Shown here piece after piece: positions 44,107 to 52,136 of a stretch of DNA of 64,000 nt (positions are counted from its first letter, which is position 1; the number at the start of each line of letters is the position of its first letter). The DNA is from Elusimicrobiales bacterium. GTDB lineage: Bacteria; Elusimicrobiota; Elusimicrobia; Elusimicrobiales; UBA9959. The DNA lies in the NCBI GenBank assembly GCA_028713125.1, contig JAQTOU010000001.1:1-64000 (forward strand), read 5' to 3'. Both the position numbers and the translations under genes were made by a program. The notes under the pieces are model-generated. The model was not told the origin of the DNA, did no database searches, and saw only the letters and a program-made list of their open reading frames with translations.

Positions 44107-44450
44107 TCCAGGGCCCTCTTTTTAATTGAATAGACCAGGCCGGCGGCAAGAACAGCCAGGAACCCGGCCATGATATAGAATGCGCCGGGGCCGAGGTCCC
44201 TGAAGGAGACGGCCCAGGGGTAGAGGAAAGCTATCTCGATGTCGAACATCACGAAAAGCACGGCTACCAGGTAAAAGTTGACCCGCGCCGCGCCGCGCGG
44301 CTCCATGGCCGTCGGCATGCCGCACTCGAAAGGTTCCTGCTTTATCGGAGTTTTCTTTTTTGGCCCGAAGAGAACGGAAAGGATGAGCATCGCCGTTGCG
44401 ACGACAAGGCCGAAGCCGGCGGTAAGAAGAAAAGCAAGGTATTGTCGCAT
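44097..44450 (-). CDS. nuoA: NADH-quinone oxidoreductase subunit A
   Basis: 117 residues, three membrane helices, first gene of the nuoA-N operon. The block KQEPFECGMPTAMEPRG with the conserved cysteine loop, and YLVAVLFVMFDIEIAFLYPWAV, are diagnostic. No Shine-Dalgarno precedes the ATG; a promoter ends 7 bases upstream (44458-44486), so the message is probably leaderless. Confidence 0.95.
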   Translation of the reverse strand: MRQYLAFLLTAGFGLVVATAMLILSVLFGPKKKTPIKQEPFECGMPTAMEPRGAARVNFYLVAVLFVMFDIEIAFLYPWAVSFRDLGPGAFYIMAGFLAVLAAGLVYSIKKRALEWD

Positions 44451-44457
44451 CGGTTAC

Positions 44458-44486
44458 ATTCTACTACATAATTTAAATTTCAGTAA
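44458..44486 (-). promoter_or_regulatory. Promoter of the nuo operon, placed for a leaderless transcript
   Basis: On the minus strand TTACTG (44486-44481), a 17-base spacer and TAGAAT (44463-44458). The predicted first transcribed base is next to the A of the nuoA ATG at 44450. No ribosome-binding sequence is seen between. Confidence 0.6.
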
Positions 44487-44539
44487 CCCCTGTTTTACTA
44501 TATGTGTGTTGACTTATGCGGGAATCCGCGGGAAGCCGG

Positions 44540-45114
44540 CTATTTAGAACACGCCTTGTGCCTGAAGCAGGTTACCAGGTGGTCGTTCACCAGGCCGGTG
44601 GCCTGCATATGGGCGTAGATTATGGTCGTGCCTACGAATTTGAAGCCGCGCTGTTTGAGGTCGGCGCTGAGGGCGTCCGACTCCCTTGAGGAGGCCGGGA
44701 TCTGGTCGAGCCTGGTCCAGCGGTTTACTTTAGGCTCTCCCCCCACGAAAGACCAGATATACTTAGAGAAAGTCCCGAACTCTTTCCGCACCTCCAGGAA
44801 GCGTCGCGCGTTGTTCACCGCGGCGTTGACCTTAAGGCGGTTGCGGACTATCGAGGGGTCTTTAAGGAGCGCCTCGATCCTGGCCGGCGTGAACTTCGCC
44901 ACTTTTACGGGGTCAAAACCGGCGAAAGCCATCCTGTAGCCCTCGCGCTTGTTCAGGATGGTGGACCAGCTTAACCGGCCTGGGCGCTCTCCAGCGTGAG
45001 GAACTCGAACTGGACGCGGTCGTCGCGGACCGGGACGCCCCATTCGGCGTCATGATACGGGATGTAAAACGGGCTGGAGCCGTAGGCCCACGGGCATCTT
45101 TGTTTATCTTTCAT
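44540..45114 (-). pseudogene. tag: DNA-3-methyladenine glycosylase I, interrupted by a one-base frameshift
   Basis: The ATG at 45114 opens a frame reading MKDKQRCPWAYGSSPFY, then HDAEWGVPV and LTLESAQAG, the exact Tag N-terminus. It meets TAA at 44973-44971 after 47 codons. The next frame resumes at once with LSWSTILNKREGYRMAFAG and runs to 44540 through NAAVNNARRFLEV, FSKYIWSFV and IIYAHMQATGLVNDHLVTC. One lost T in GGTTAAGC (expected GGTTTAAGC) explains the break. Every family region is otherwise intact, so this is a recent mutation or a sequencing error. The enzyme removes 3-methyladenine from DNA. It follows the TrmJ-like gene by 14 bases. Confidence 0.88.
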
Positions 45115-45128
45115 AAATCAGGCGGAGG

Positions 45129-45845
45129 CTATTTTTCCTCGAGCAGCAGGATCAGCGCGGTCATCGCCGCCCTCGTTAGCCGGGCGTCCAGAAGTCCCTG
45201 CCTGATCGAGCGCGCCTGCGCTTCCTCCCCCCAATGCGGCCCGTGCGAGCGCCGGAGCCTGGCGCAGATACGCTCCACCATGCGCTCTATCTCCATGGGC
45301 TTCGGCTCGCGCGCTTCGCGCTGGGCGGAAGGTTTAAGAACGTGGGCGCGGGTCGCTAGTTCGTAAGCTACTACCGCCACCGACTGGCCAAGGTTCATCG
45401 AGGGCTGCTTCTCGCGCGTGGGAATATTTATGGTAGCGCTGCAGAAAGAAAGGTGCTCCTTGGTGAGGCCGGTTTTTTCCGGGCCGAAAATGATCGCGGT
45501 TTTCCCGGCGCAGCCGGAGATATAGGCCGGGGTTTCGGAAAGAAGTATCACGTCGCGCCCCGGGATGGCCCTGTGCAGCGAGGAGGTCCCGAGCAGCAGG
45601 GAGCAGTCCGCCGCGGCTTCGGGGATGCTGTCGAAGATCTTCGCGGAATTTATAACGTCCATGGCGTCGATAGCGGAGACGGAGGCTTCGCTGCGCCAGG
45701 CGTCCGCGGCCTCCTTCCAGTCGGATTCGAAGGGCGCCACCAGGGCAAGCTCTGCCAGGCCGAAATTCGCCATAGCGCGCGCCGCGGCCCCGATATTGTC
45801 CGGGTTCCGCGGCCTTACCAGGATTATTTTAAGCTGGCTCTGCAT
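45129..45845 (-). CDS. trmJ: TrmJ-like tRNA/rRNA 2'-O-methyltransferase (SPOUT family)
   Basis: 238 residues. The three SpoU motifs are present: VRPRNPDNIGAAARAM with the catalytic arginine/asparagine, IIFGPEKTGLT, and IPTREKQPSMNLGQSVAVVAYEL. The trefoil-knot fold binds S-adenosylmethionine. The length and the C-terminal helical tail fit the TrmJ group, which methylates the ribose of tRNA position 32, but the exact target is inferred. It sits 46 bases after the thioredoxin-like gene on the same strand. Confidence 0.88.
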   Translation of the reverse strand: MQSQLKIILVRPRNPDNIGAAARAMANFGLAELALVAPFESDWKEAADAWRSEASVSAIDAMDVINSAKIFDSIPEAAADCSLLLGTSSLHRAIPGRDVILLSETPAYISGCAGKTAIIFGPEKTGLTKEHLSFCSATINIPTREKQPSMNLGQSVAVVAYELATRAHVLKPSAQREAREPKPMEIERMVERICARLRRSHGPHWGEEAQARSIRQGLLDARLTRAAMTALILLLEEK

Positions 45846-45891
45846 ATGATGTGTTCGGCCTGCACACTTTTCGGGGGCGGGCAGTCTTCGC

Positions 45892-46224
45892 TTAAACGGT
45901 TTTGATCCCGCAGGACCCGGCGAAGGCGACGAGCTTCTCCTCGGTGAGTCCGCGGCCCAGGACGCCGTCCAGGCGCTTTACAAGCCTGCCGTCCTTGAAG
46001 AAAAGCACGGTGGGGACTACTTCCACGGCGAAATGCTCCTCGATAGCGGGGAGGTCGTCGACGCAAAGCTTTACGAAAACGGCCGGGCTCGCCTTCGCGT
46101 TTTTTTCAAGGGCGGGTATGAAGGAGGAGCAGAAGTGGCACCAGCCGGAATAAAAAAGGACCAGCCTTTCTCCGCCGGCCGCGAGCTCCGCGTCAAAATC
46201 TTTTTTTGTCCTGATATCTTTCAT
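45892..46224 (-). CDS. Thioredoxin-like protein
   Basis: 110 residues from the ATG at 46224, which has GGA at proper spacing. An in-frame ATG at 46254 would overlap rnc by 11 bases and has no ribosome site. The active site is WCHFC (Cys29/Cys32) in place of the common WCGPC, and the cis-proline lies in VVPTVLFF. There is no signal peptide, so it works in the cytoplasm as a disulfide reductase. The phenylalanine/histidine pair inside CxxC should shift its redox potential. The partner is unknown. Confidence 0.82.
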   Translation of the reverse strand: MKDIRTKKDFDAELAAGGERLVLFYSGWCHFCSSFIPALEKNAKASPAVFVKLCVDDLPAIEEHFAVEVVPTVLFFKDGRLVKRLDGVLGRGLTEEKLVAFAGSCGIKTV

Positions 46225-46243
46225 TTCCGTGTCCCCCGCTCCG

Positions 46244-46930
46244 TCAAATTTCATGCCTGGGCACGTCGTGCGTGGCCAGGTAATCCAGGGCGTTCTTCGC
46301 CGCCGCCTGCTGGGCTTCCTTCTTGTTCTTGCCCGAGCCCAGTCCCAGCGTCTTTTTCCCGAGGCAGGCCCGCACCGTGAAAAGCTTCTGGTGCTCAGGC
46401 CCGGTCTCGCTCATGAGCTCATAGTCCGGCGGGCGCTTGTGGGCTTTCTGTATTATTTCCTGCAGTATGCTTTTGTGATCGATGTCGAGAAGCTCTGGAA
46501 CCTGGCTTTCCAGCCAGGGGATGATAAGTTTCTCGGCGTGCGGCAGGCCACCGTCCAGGTAGACGGCCCCGAGCACGGCCTCCATGGCATTGGCCAGGAT
46601 GCTGTGGCGCTTGCTGCCGCCGCTGAGATGTTCTCCGGCCCCGAGGCTTATGTGGTGGCCCAGCTTGATAAGCTCCGCCCAGCGGGCCAAGTTGGCACGG
46701 GAGACGATGGCTGACTTGCTCTTGGAAAGGAACCCTTCGTTTTCAGAGGGGTTCTTAAGGAAAAGGTAATAGGATACTACCAGGCCAAGGACGCTGTCGC
46801 CCAGGAATTCCAGGCGCTCGTTGTGCCGGAGGGCGCCCCGCTCGGTCGCGTGCGACTTGTGGGTGAGGGCTTCGGCCAGCAGCTCCCTGTCCCTGAATTT
46901 ATATCCTATTACTTCCTCGAGAGAAGTCAT
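46244..46930 (-). CDS. rnc: Ribonuclease III
   Basis: 228 residues, normal. The signature NERLEFLGDSVLGL carries catalytic Glu41 and Asp45; the second acidic pair is in ANAMEAVLGAVYLDGG. A double-stranded RNA-binding domain occupies the C-terminal 70 residues (DYELMSETGPEHQKLFTVRAC, GSGKNKKEAQQAAAKNAL). It cuts double-stranded RNA in rRNA and mRNA processing. It follows acpP by 103 bases, and that spacer can fold into a long hairpin that may be its own substrate. Confidence 0.96.
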   Translation of the reverse strand: MTSLEEVIGYKFRDRELLAEALTHKSHATERGALRHNERLEFLGDSVLGLVVSYYLFLKNPSENEGFLSKSKSAIVSRANLARWAELIKLGHHISLGAGEHLSGGSKRHSILANAMEAVLGAVYLDGGLPHAEKLIIPWLESQVPELLDIDHKSILQEIIQKAHKRPPDYELMSETGPEHQKLFTVRACLGKKTLGLGSGKNKKEAQQAAAKNALDYLATHDVPRHEI

Positions 46931-46941
46931 TCCGGTTATCG

Positions 46942-47012
46942 GAAGGCTAAGGTATCAAGGATAAAGGCCGAAGAACAGAATGGGGATCGCCCCACTTTAT
47001 CCTTAAGCCTTC
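46942..47012 (-). ncRNA. Structured leader ahead of rnc (candidate RNase III site)
   Basis: An outer 7-bp stem (46942-46948 with 47006-47012), an inner perfect 10-bp stem (AAGGATAAAG 46957-46966 with CTTTATCCTT 46995-47004) and a 5-bp apical hairpin TGGGG-atcg-CCCCA (46981-46994) nest together. No T-run follows on the minus strand, so it is not a standard terminator. In E. coli a leader hairpin of the rnc transcript is cut by RNase III itself; the same could apply here. Confidence 0.5.
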
Positions 47013-47033
47013 ATCCGCCTAGCCTTTTTCCGC

Positions 47034-47288
47034 CTAGTCTTTCTTTCCGGATTTTTCGGTTATGTAGCGGACTGCTTCGCCGACGGTCTTTATCTTTTCC
47101 GCGTCCTCGTCGGGTATTTCGATGTCGAATTCTTCCTCGAGCGCCATTACGAGTTCCACGGTGTCCAGGGAGTCCGCTCCGAGGTCCTGCACGAACTGCG
47201 CCTGCGGGGTGACTTCCGCCGCGTCGACGGCCAGCTGCTCGATTATTATTTTTTTAACTCTCTCTTCAAGGTTTTCGGTAACTGCCAT
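47034..47288 (-). CDS. acpP: Acyl carrier protein
   Basis: 84 residues. The phosphopantetheine site is Ser40 in [18 protein letters not shown]. Acidic helices are typical. AGGAGG precedes the ATG. It carries growing acyl chains for FabG and the other synthase enzymes, and donates to PlsX. It follows fabG by 72 bases in the usual plsX-fabG-acpP order. Confidence 0.97.
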   Translation of the reverse strand: MAVTENLEERVKKIIIEQLAVDAAEVTPQAQFVQDLGADSLDTVELVMALEEEFDIEIPDEDAEKIKTVGEAVRYITEKSGKKD

Positions 47289-47360
47289 TTCGGTACCCTC
47301 CTGCTTAGTATTGTAAATCCGCTGAAAATTTATTGGCTCACGGCTCCGGGTTTCCCCGTA

Positions 47361-48107
47361 TTACATGTACAGTCCGCCGTTCACGGACAGCACCTGGCCG
47401 GTGATATAGGCCGAGTCGCCGCCGGCCAGGAAGAGCGCGGCCTTCGCGACGTCGCCGGGCTCGCCCATGCGGCCAAGCGGGATCATTTCGGAGATCTTCG
47501 CCCTGGCCTCTTCTTTCAGGTTCTCGGTCATCCGCGTGCGGATGAAGCCGGGGGCCACCGCGTTCACCAGTACCTGGCGGGGAGCGAACTCCCTGGCCAG
47601 CGACTTGGTGAGGCCTATCAGGCCGGCCTTGGAGGCGGAGTAGTTCGCCTGGCCAGCCTGGCCGCTCTGCCCTACTACGGAAGAAATATTTATTATGCGC
47701 CCGGCGCGAGCCTTCAACATGAGCCTGGAGGCCGCTTTGCACATCAGGAACGCGCCTTTCAGATTGACGTCGATGACGGCGTCGAAATCGGCCTCCTTCA
47801 TGCGCAGCACCAGGTTGTCCTTGGTGATCCCCGCGTTGTTGACGAGGATATCAAGCTTCCCGAAAGCTTTTACGGCTTCCTCGACGGCTTTATCGCAGTC
47901 CGCCTCTTTCGAAACGTCCAGCGCCAGGCCTAGGGTCTTCGCCCCGGTCTTCGAGGTTATCTCCGCGGCGGCAGCGGCGGAGTCCTGCAGCGAGAGGTCG
48001 GCGACGGCCACCGAGGCTCCCTCGGCCGCGAAAGCTGCGGCTATCTCTAAGCCTATGCCGCGGGCCGCGCCGGTTATAAGGGCCGTTTTTCCCTCAAGAA
48101 GCTTCAC
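47361..48107 (-). CDS. fabG: 3-oxoacyl-[acyl-carrier-protein] reductase
   Basis: 248 residues, short-chain dehydrogenase. The NADP loop is TGAARGIGLEIA. The catalytic set fits Asn115, Ser143, Tyr156 and Lys160 (NYSASKAGLIGLTKSLA). It reduces beta-ketoacyl-ACP with NADPH. The start overlaps the plsX stop by 4 bases. Confidence 0.97.
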   Translation of the reverse strand: MKLLEGKTALITGAARGIGLEIAAAFAAEGASVAVADLSLQDSAAAAAEITSKTGAKTLGLALDVSKEADCDKAVEEAVKAFGKLDILVNNAGITKDNLVLRMKEADFDAVIDVNLKGAFLMCKAASRLMLKARAGRIINISSVVGQSGQAGQANYSASKAGLIGLTKSLAREFAPRQVLVNAVAPGFIRTRMTENLKEEARAKISEMIPLGRMGEPGDVAKAALFLAGGDSAYITGQVLSVNGGLYM

Positions 48108-49129
48108 TCTTCCTCCTTGGCGGCCGTGATGCGGTCCTTGACCTGCTCCATCTGCTTCTTAATGTGCGTGATCATCCCAGAGGCGGCCAGGTCCCCGCTG
48201 ACGCGGACCGCGTTGAAAATGGCGTTGGGGGTCACGCGGCCGTGGCAGACCATGACCACCCCGTTAACGCCGAGGAGCGGCGCGCCGCCGTAAATGTCCA
48301 CGCTCATCTTGATCTTCATGTCGGTGAAAACTTTGCGCATCAGCATGGCGCCTATCTTATAGGTGAACTTGCTCATGATCTGCTCTTTGAGCATTTTAAA
48401 AACCACCTTGGCCGCGCCCTCGTAGAGCTTGAGCGCGACGTTCCCGTCGAAACCGTCGGCTACGACCACGTCGGTAAGGCCTTCCGGGATGTCGCGGCCC
48501 TCGACGGGGCCGTGAAAATTCAAGCCCATGTTCTTGATGAGCGGCAGGGTTTCCTGCACCAGGGCGTTGCCCTTGGATTCCTCCTCTCCGATGGAGAGCA
48601 GGCCTACGGACGGATTCTCGATCTTGAACAGGGACTTCATATAGATCGAGCCCATTACGGCGAACTGGGCGAGGTGCCAGGGCTTGCAGTCCATGTTGGC
48701 GCCGGCGTCCAGAAGTAAAGTCGTGCCCCTGAGCGTGGGCAGCGGGGCGGCTATGGCCGGGCGGATCACGCCTGGGATCCTCTTCAGCTTGAGAAGGGCG
48801 GCCACCATTATTGCGCCGGAATTCCCGGCCGAGATAAAGGCGTCGGCCTTGCCCTCGTGGACAAGCCCGGCCCCGATCATGAGGGAGGAGTTCGGCTTGG
48901 AGCGGCACTCGGCTACGGGGTCGCCGCCCATCTCCACCGTCTGCGGCGCGTGGACGATGGTTATCCTTTCAGGATCTTCCGCCCCCAGGCGGCGCAGCTC
49001 CTCCCGTATTTCGGGATCCCTGCCCACGAGTATCACCTCATGGGCCAGCTTTTTTGCGGCAAGCAAGGCCCCTTCAACGTTTGGCTTAAGGCCTAGATCC
49101 CCGCCGTGAGCGTCAAGCGCTATTCGCAT
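48104..49129 (-). CDS. plsX: Phosphate acyltransferase
   Basis: 341 residues. It starts MRIALDAHGGDLGLKPNVEGA, the PlsX signature, and has ISAGNSGAIMVAALLKL, LLDAGANMDCKPWHLAQFAVMG (in parts) and VVADGFDGNVALKLYEG. It converts acyl-ACP to acyl-phosphate for phospholipid synthesis. It lies 60 bases after rpmF and overlaps fabG by 4 bases. Confidence 0.97.
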   Translation of the reverse strand: MRIALDAHGGDLGLKPNVEGALLAAKKLAHEVILVGRDPEIREELRRLGAEDPERITIVHAPQTVEMGGDPVAECRSKPNSSLMIGAGLVHEGKADAFISAGNSGAIMVAALLKLKRIPGVIRPAIAAPLPTLRGTTLLLDAGANMDCKPWHLAQFAVMGSIYMKSLFKIENPSVGLLSIGEEESKGNALVQETLPLIKNMGLNFHGPVEGRDIPEGLTDVVVADGFDGNVALKLYEGAAKVVFKMLKEQIMSKFTYKIGAMLMRKVFTDMKIKMSVDIYGGAPLLGVNGVVMVCHGRVTPNAIFNAVRVSGDLAASGMITHIKKQMEQVKDRITAAKEEE

Positions 49130-49189
49130 AGTTGCTAGCCTATGGCCGGGCCGTACCGGGGGCTCCGCCCGCCGGACGGCCTTCGCAGG

Positions 49190-49402
49190 TTATTTCTGAT
49201 CCTTGCCCTCTTCGGTCTTGGCGGCTTTCTGGGCTACTTCCAGCTTTCCGTTGTAGAAGCCGCAGGAAGGGCAGACGCGGTGGGGCAGGCGGAGCGCTCC
49301 GCACTGGGCGCAAGCCGAGAGGGATTTTACCTCCAGCTTCCAGTTCTGCGAGCGGCGCTTGTCCCTGCGCATTGGGGTATGTTTTCTTTTAGGATTAGGC
49401 AT
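49190..49402 (-). CDS. rpmF: Ribosomal protein bL32
   Basis: 70 residues. MPNPKRKHTPMRRDKRRSQNW is the standard bL32 start. Four zinc cysteines are kept (Cys31, Cys34, Cys44, Cys47), so this is the zinc-binding form. A lysine-rich tail follows. It lies in the usual yceD-rpmF-plsX order. Confidence 0.97.
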   Translation of the reverse strand: MPNPKRKHTPMRRDKRRSQNWKLEVKSLSACAQCGALRLPHRVCPSCGFYNGKLEVAQKAAKTEEGKDQK

Positions 49403-49434
49403 AGTAGTACCTCGTTAATTAGACTTGGATATCT

Positions 49435-49926
49435 TCACTTTCCGGGCTTGTCCTGGTCCGGCAGCTTCAGCCCTTTAAGGCCGTCGAAGGCGTTCGCTTT
49501 CTCTGATCTGCAGGCGCAGACAAGCTTGTTGCGGTTAATCCCGCAGACAAGGCAGCGCCCTTTGCAGCTGTCGGAACACAAAACCTTTATAGGCGCGAGC
49601 ACACCGACTGTTTCCCTTATTACTTCGCGCGTATCTATATATTCTACCGTATCCGGGTATACCTCGTCAAAAGAGTCCTCGAAAGTCCGGACGATCGGCT
49701 CGGCGCAGCGGGCGCAGATCATCTCCAGTTCGGCGCTAGCCTTCCCCTCCAAAAATATTGAGTCCAGCCCGACGGTGAAATTAAGCTCGAGGCTGACTTT
49801 TTTAAGCGTTACGGGCGGGTCGAAGAGGGCCGCGTAGCCGGCCACGGGAGGCTCGAGCCTGAGATTAAGGCCTTCTTCTTCCTTGATATCAAGATAGTTG
49901 AAAATCAGCGGGTCTTTTTCCTGCAT
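49435..49926 (-). CDS. yceD: YceD/DUF177 family protein
   Basis: 163 residues. The family block is ELEMICARCAEPIVRTFEDSFDEVY (cysteine pair CARC), and the C-terminus adds more cysteines (CSDSCKGRCLVCGINRNKLVCAC), which suggests a metal site. YceD is linked to 23S rRNA maturation and nearly always precedes rpmF, as here. No Shine-Dalgarno lies before the ATG at 49926; a promoter ends 9 bases upstream. It is the first gene of the fatty-acid/rnc cluster. Confidence 0.88.
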   Translation of the reverse strand: MQEKDPLIFNYLDIKEEEGLNLRLEPPVAGYAALFDPPVTLKKVSLELNFTVGLDSIFLEGKASAELEMICARCAEPIVRTFEDSFDEVYPDTVEYIDTREVIRETVGVLAPIKVLCSDSCKGRCLVCGINRNKLVCACRSEKANAFDGLKGLKLPDQDKPGK

Positions 49927-49935
49927 AAGAATAAT

Positions 49936-49964
49936 AAGATATCAACTATCCGGATAATAGTCAA
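49936..49964 (-). promoter_or_regulatory. Promoter of the yceD-rpmF-plsX-fabG-acpP-rnc cluster
   Basis: Minus strand TTGACT (49964-49959), a 17-base spacer and TATCTT (49941-49936). The transcript should start 0-3 bases before the yceD ATG at 49926, a near-leaderless message. Confidence 0.65.
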
Positions 49965-50021
49965 TGCCGCAGCCGTCGCTTTGGCAAGACGGCCGCCGGT
50001 ATTTCAGGGCGGGCCGGCCGC

Positions 50022-50969
50022 TCAGGAGCAGTTGATCTTTTCGGCGACCGCGTACGGCGGCTTGCGGTTCGCGCTGTGGTAGGTCCGGATCAGCACTTCG
50101 GCGATCAGGCCCATAAAGGCGAATTGGACCGCGACGAGCGCGAAAAAGATAGCGACGAGGAAAAGCGGCTGGTCCTTGACGAAGATGCCGTTGAAGAACT
50201 TGTTGTAGAGAGTCCAGGCGGCCATCAGGCCGGACCCCGCCAGGAGCGCGAGGCTCAGGCCGCCGAACAGGTAGATCGGCTTGGTGATGAAATCCCCCAT
50301 GAACTTGACGGTGAAGAGGTCCAGCACGACCTTGAAGGTGCGCGCCAGGCCGTACTTCGACTTGCCCGAAGTGCGCGGCCGGTGGTTCACCGCGAGCTCG
50401 GTTATCGACGCCCCGGCGTAGCCGAGTATCGCCGGCAGGAAGCGGTGCATCTCGCCGTAGAGGTCGACCTCCTTAAGCAGCGAGGCCCTGTAGACCTTGA
50501 GGGTGCAGCCGAAGTCGTGAAGCCTGACGCCGGTGACCGCGGAAATAATGAAGTTGGCGGCCCGCGAAGGCAGTATGCGCGAGAAGAACGCGTCGCGCCT
50601 GCTGCTGCGCCAGCCGCTGACCACGTCTATTCCGGCGGCGGCGGCGGCGAATAGGCGCGGGATATCTTCCGGGTCGTTCTGCCCGTCCGCGTCCAGCGTG
50701 ACGATCCACTCGCCGCGCGCGGCGGCGATGCCGGCGGCCAGCGCGGCCGTCTGCCCGTAATTCTTGGAAAGGCGCAGGGCCCGCTGGCCTGGTTCGGCGG
50801 AGAATTTCGCCAGTTCAGCGAAGGAGCCGTCCGAGCTGCCATCGTCGACCCAGATCACTTCATAGGGAACTTTCATCCCGGCCAGCGCGGCGCTGAGCTC
50901 AGTTTTAAAAACAGGCAGGTTCTCTTTCTCGTTGAAGACGGGGATCACGGCGGAGATCAGGGGGGTCAT
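50022..50969 (-). CDS. Family 2 glycosyltransferase with two C-terminal membrane helices
   Basis: 315 residues. The GT-A fold is seen in ISAVIPVFNEKENLP, VIWVDDGSSDGS, LSKNYGQTAALAAGI and TLDADGQNDPEDIP (nucleotide and metal-binding aspartates). Two helices at about 230-255 and 270-295 anchor it in the membrane. This is the DPM1/ArnC/GtrB type, which moves a sugar from a nucleotide carrier to polyprenyl phosphate. The sugar is unknown. Its start overlaps the end of the preceding GT4 gene by 4 bases. Confidence 0.9.
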   Translation of the reverse strand: MTPLISAVIPVFNEKENLPVFKTELSAALAGMKVPYEVIWVDDGSSDGSFAELAKFSAEPGQRALRLSKNYGQTAALAAGIAAARGEWIVTLDADGQNDPEDIPRLFAAAAAGIDVVSGWRSSRRDAFFSRILPSRAANFIISAVTGVRLHDFGCTLKVYRASLLKEVDLYGEMHRFLPAILGYAGASITELAVNHRPRTSGKSKYGLARTFKVVLDLFTVKFMGDFITKPIYLFGGLSLALLAGSGLMAAWTLYNKFFNGIFVKDQPLFLVAIFFALVAVQFAFMGLIAEVLIRTYHSANRKPPYAVAEKINCS

Positions 50970-52111
50970 TTTTTCAATCCTTTCTTTTCCAGAAGTTCCT
51001 CATATAGCTCTTCCTGTTGCCGTACCATGAAATCTATATCGAATTCCCGCAGGTCGGTGGCCGCGGCCCCTGCCGCAAGCTTCCCGCGGAGCGCGGCGTC
51101 GCCGAGCAGGCTCTCCAGCGACGAGCAGAACCCGTCCAGGTCGCCGGCCCGCACGAGATAGCCGTTCTTCCCGCTGGCGAGGATGTCGGAGACCCCGTCG
51201 GCCGCGTAGCAGACGGAGGGCAGGCCCGTCCTGAGGGCCTCGACCAGGGCGCGCGGCAGGCCTTCCCACAGCGAGGTCAGCGCGAAGATGTCCGACGCGG
51301 CCAGCAGCTCCGCCGTATCCTCGCGCCAGCCGATGAACTTGCACGCTTTGCCGAGCCCCAGCTCACGGACCTTGTCCTGGTATCTCTGCAGGCCGCTCCC
51401 GCCGCCAGCGAATACGAAGCGCGCCGACGGGAATTTCGGCGACAGCCGCCGCGCGGCCTCGATGAAGTGATCAGGGTTCTTCTGCGGCTTGGTATTCCCG
51501 ACGCAAAGGACCACGGTGTCCGACCCGTCCAGCCCGAGCGTGGCGCGCTTGATCTCTTTGTCAACTCTCGCCGGATAGGCCGCAAGCGCGACGCCGCTGC
51601 GTATCAGGCGGTAGCGGGCGGGATCGCCTATGCCCGCGGCGCGGGCCGTCTCCATATTGGACCTGGAGACGAAGACAAGCGCGTCGGAGAACCGGGCGCA
51701 GATCTTTTCCAGGAAGACGTAGAGGCCGCGCACGAGCGGGTTCTGCAGCGGGTGGAAGCCGAACCCGTGGAAGGTGTGGACGATGCCCGGCACGCCGGCC
51801 GAGCGTGCGGCCAGGCGGCCGAGGATGCCGGCCTTGGACGAGTGAGTATGCACTATGTCCGGCTTTAGCTCCTTCAGAAGGCGGCGCAGTTCGAAAAAAG
51901 CGCGGGCATCCTCGAGCGGGGAGATCTCCCTGACGAGGTGTTCCGCGCGGACTATGTTCGCGTCGGAGACACGGTGGTCCAGGTCCCCCCGCCAGCCGCA
52001 GATGATCATGGCGTCGTAGCGGGACTTGTCCAGCGTGCGCGCGGTGTGAAGGGTATTCCCCTGCGCGCCGCCTAAATCCAGGCGTGTTATTATATGCGCT
52101 ACTTTGATCAT
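50966..52111 (-). CDS. Family 4 glycosyltransferase
   Basis: 381 residues from the ATG at 52111 (MIKVAHIITRLDLGGAQ). A longer frame to 52150 overlaps the upstream gene. GT-B fold with HTHSSKAGILGRLAA and VHTFHGFGFHPLQNP in the acceptor half. The donor half has VGNTKPQKNPDHFIEA, the FIGWREDTAELLAASDIF block and LTSLWEGLPRALVEAL with the E-x7-E glutamates. It adds a sugar to a surface glycan or lipid carrier. It lies between the TPR/SpoIID gene and the GT2 gene, likely one envelope operon. Confidence 0.92.
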   Translation of the reverse strand: MIKVAHIITRLDLGGAQGNTLHTARTLDKSRYDAMIICGWRGDLDHRVSDANIVRAEHLVREISPLEDARAFFELRRLLKELKPDIVHTHSSKAGILGRLAARSAGVPGIVHTFHGFGFHPLQNPLVRGLYVFLEKICARFSDALVFVSRSNMETARAAGIGDPARYRLIRSGVALAAYPARVDKEIKRATLGLDGSDTVVLCVGNTKPQKNPDHFIEAARRLSPKFPSARFVFAGGGSGLQRYQDKVRELGLGKACKFIGWREDTAELLAASDIFALTSLWEGLPRALVEALRTGLPSVCYAADGVSDILASGKNGYLVRAGDLDGFCSSLESLLGDAALRGKLAAGAAATDLREFDIDFMVRQQEELYEELLEKKGLKK

Positions 52112-52136
52112 CGCTTCAGGGCCATGCCGCGCCGCC

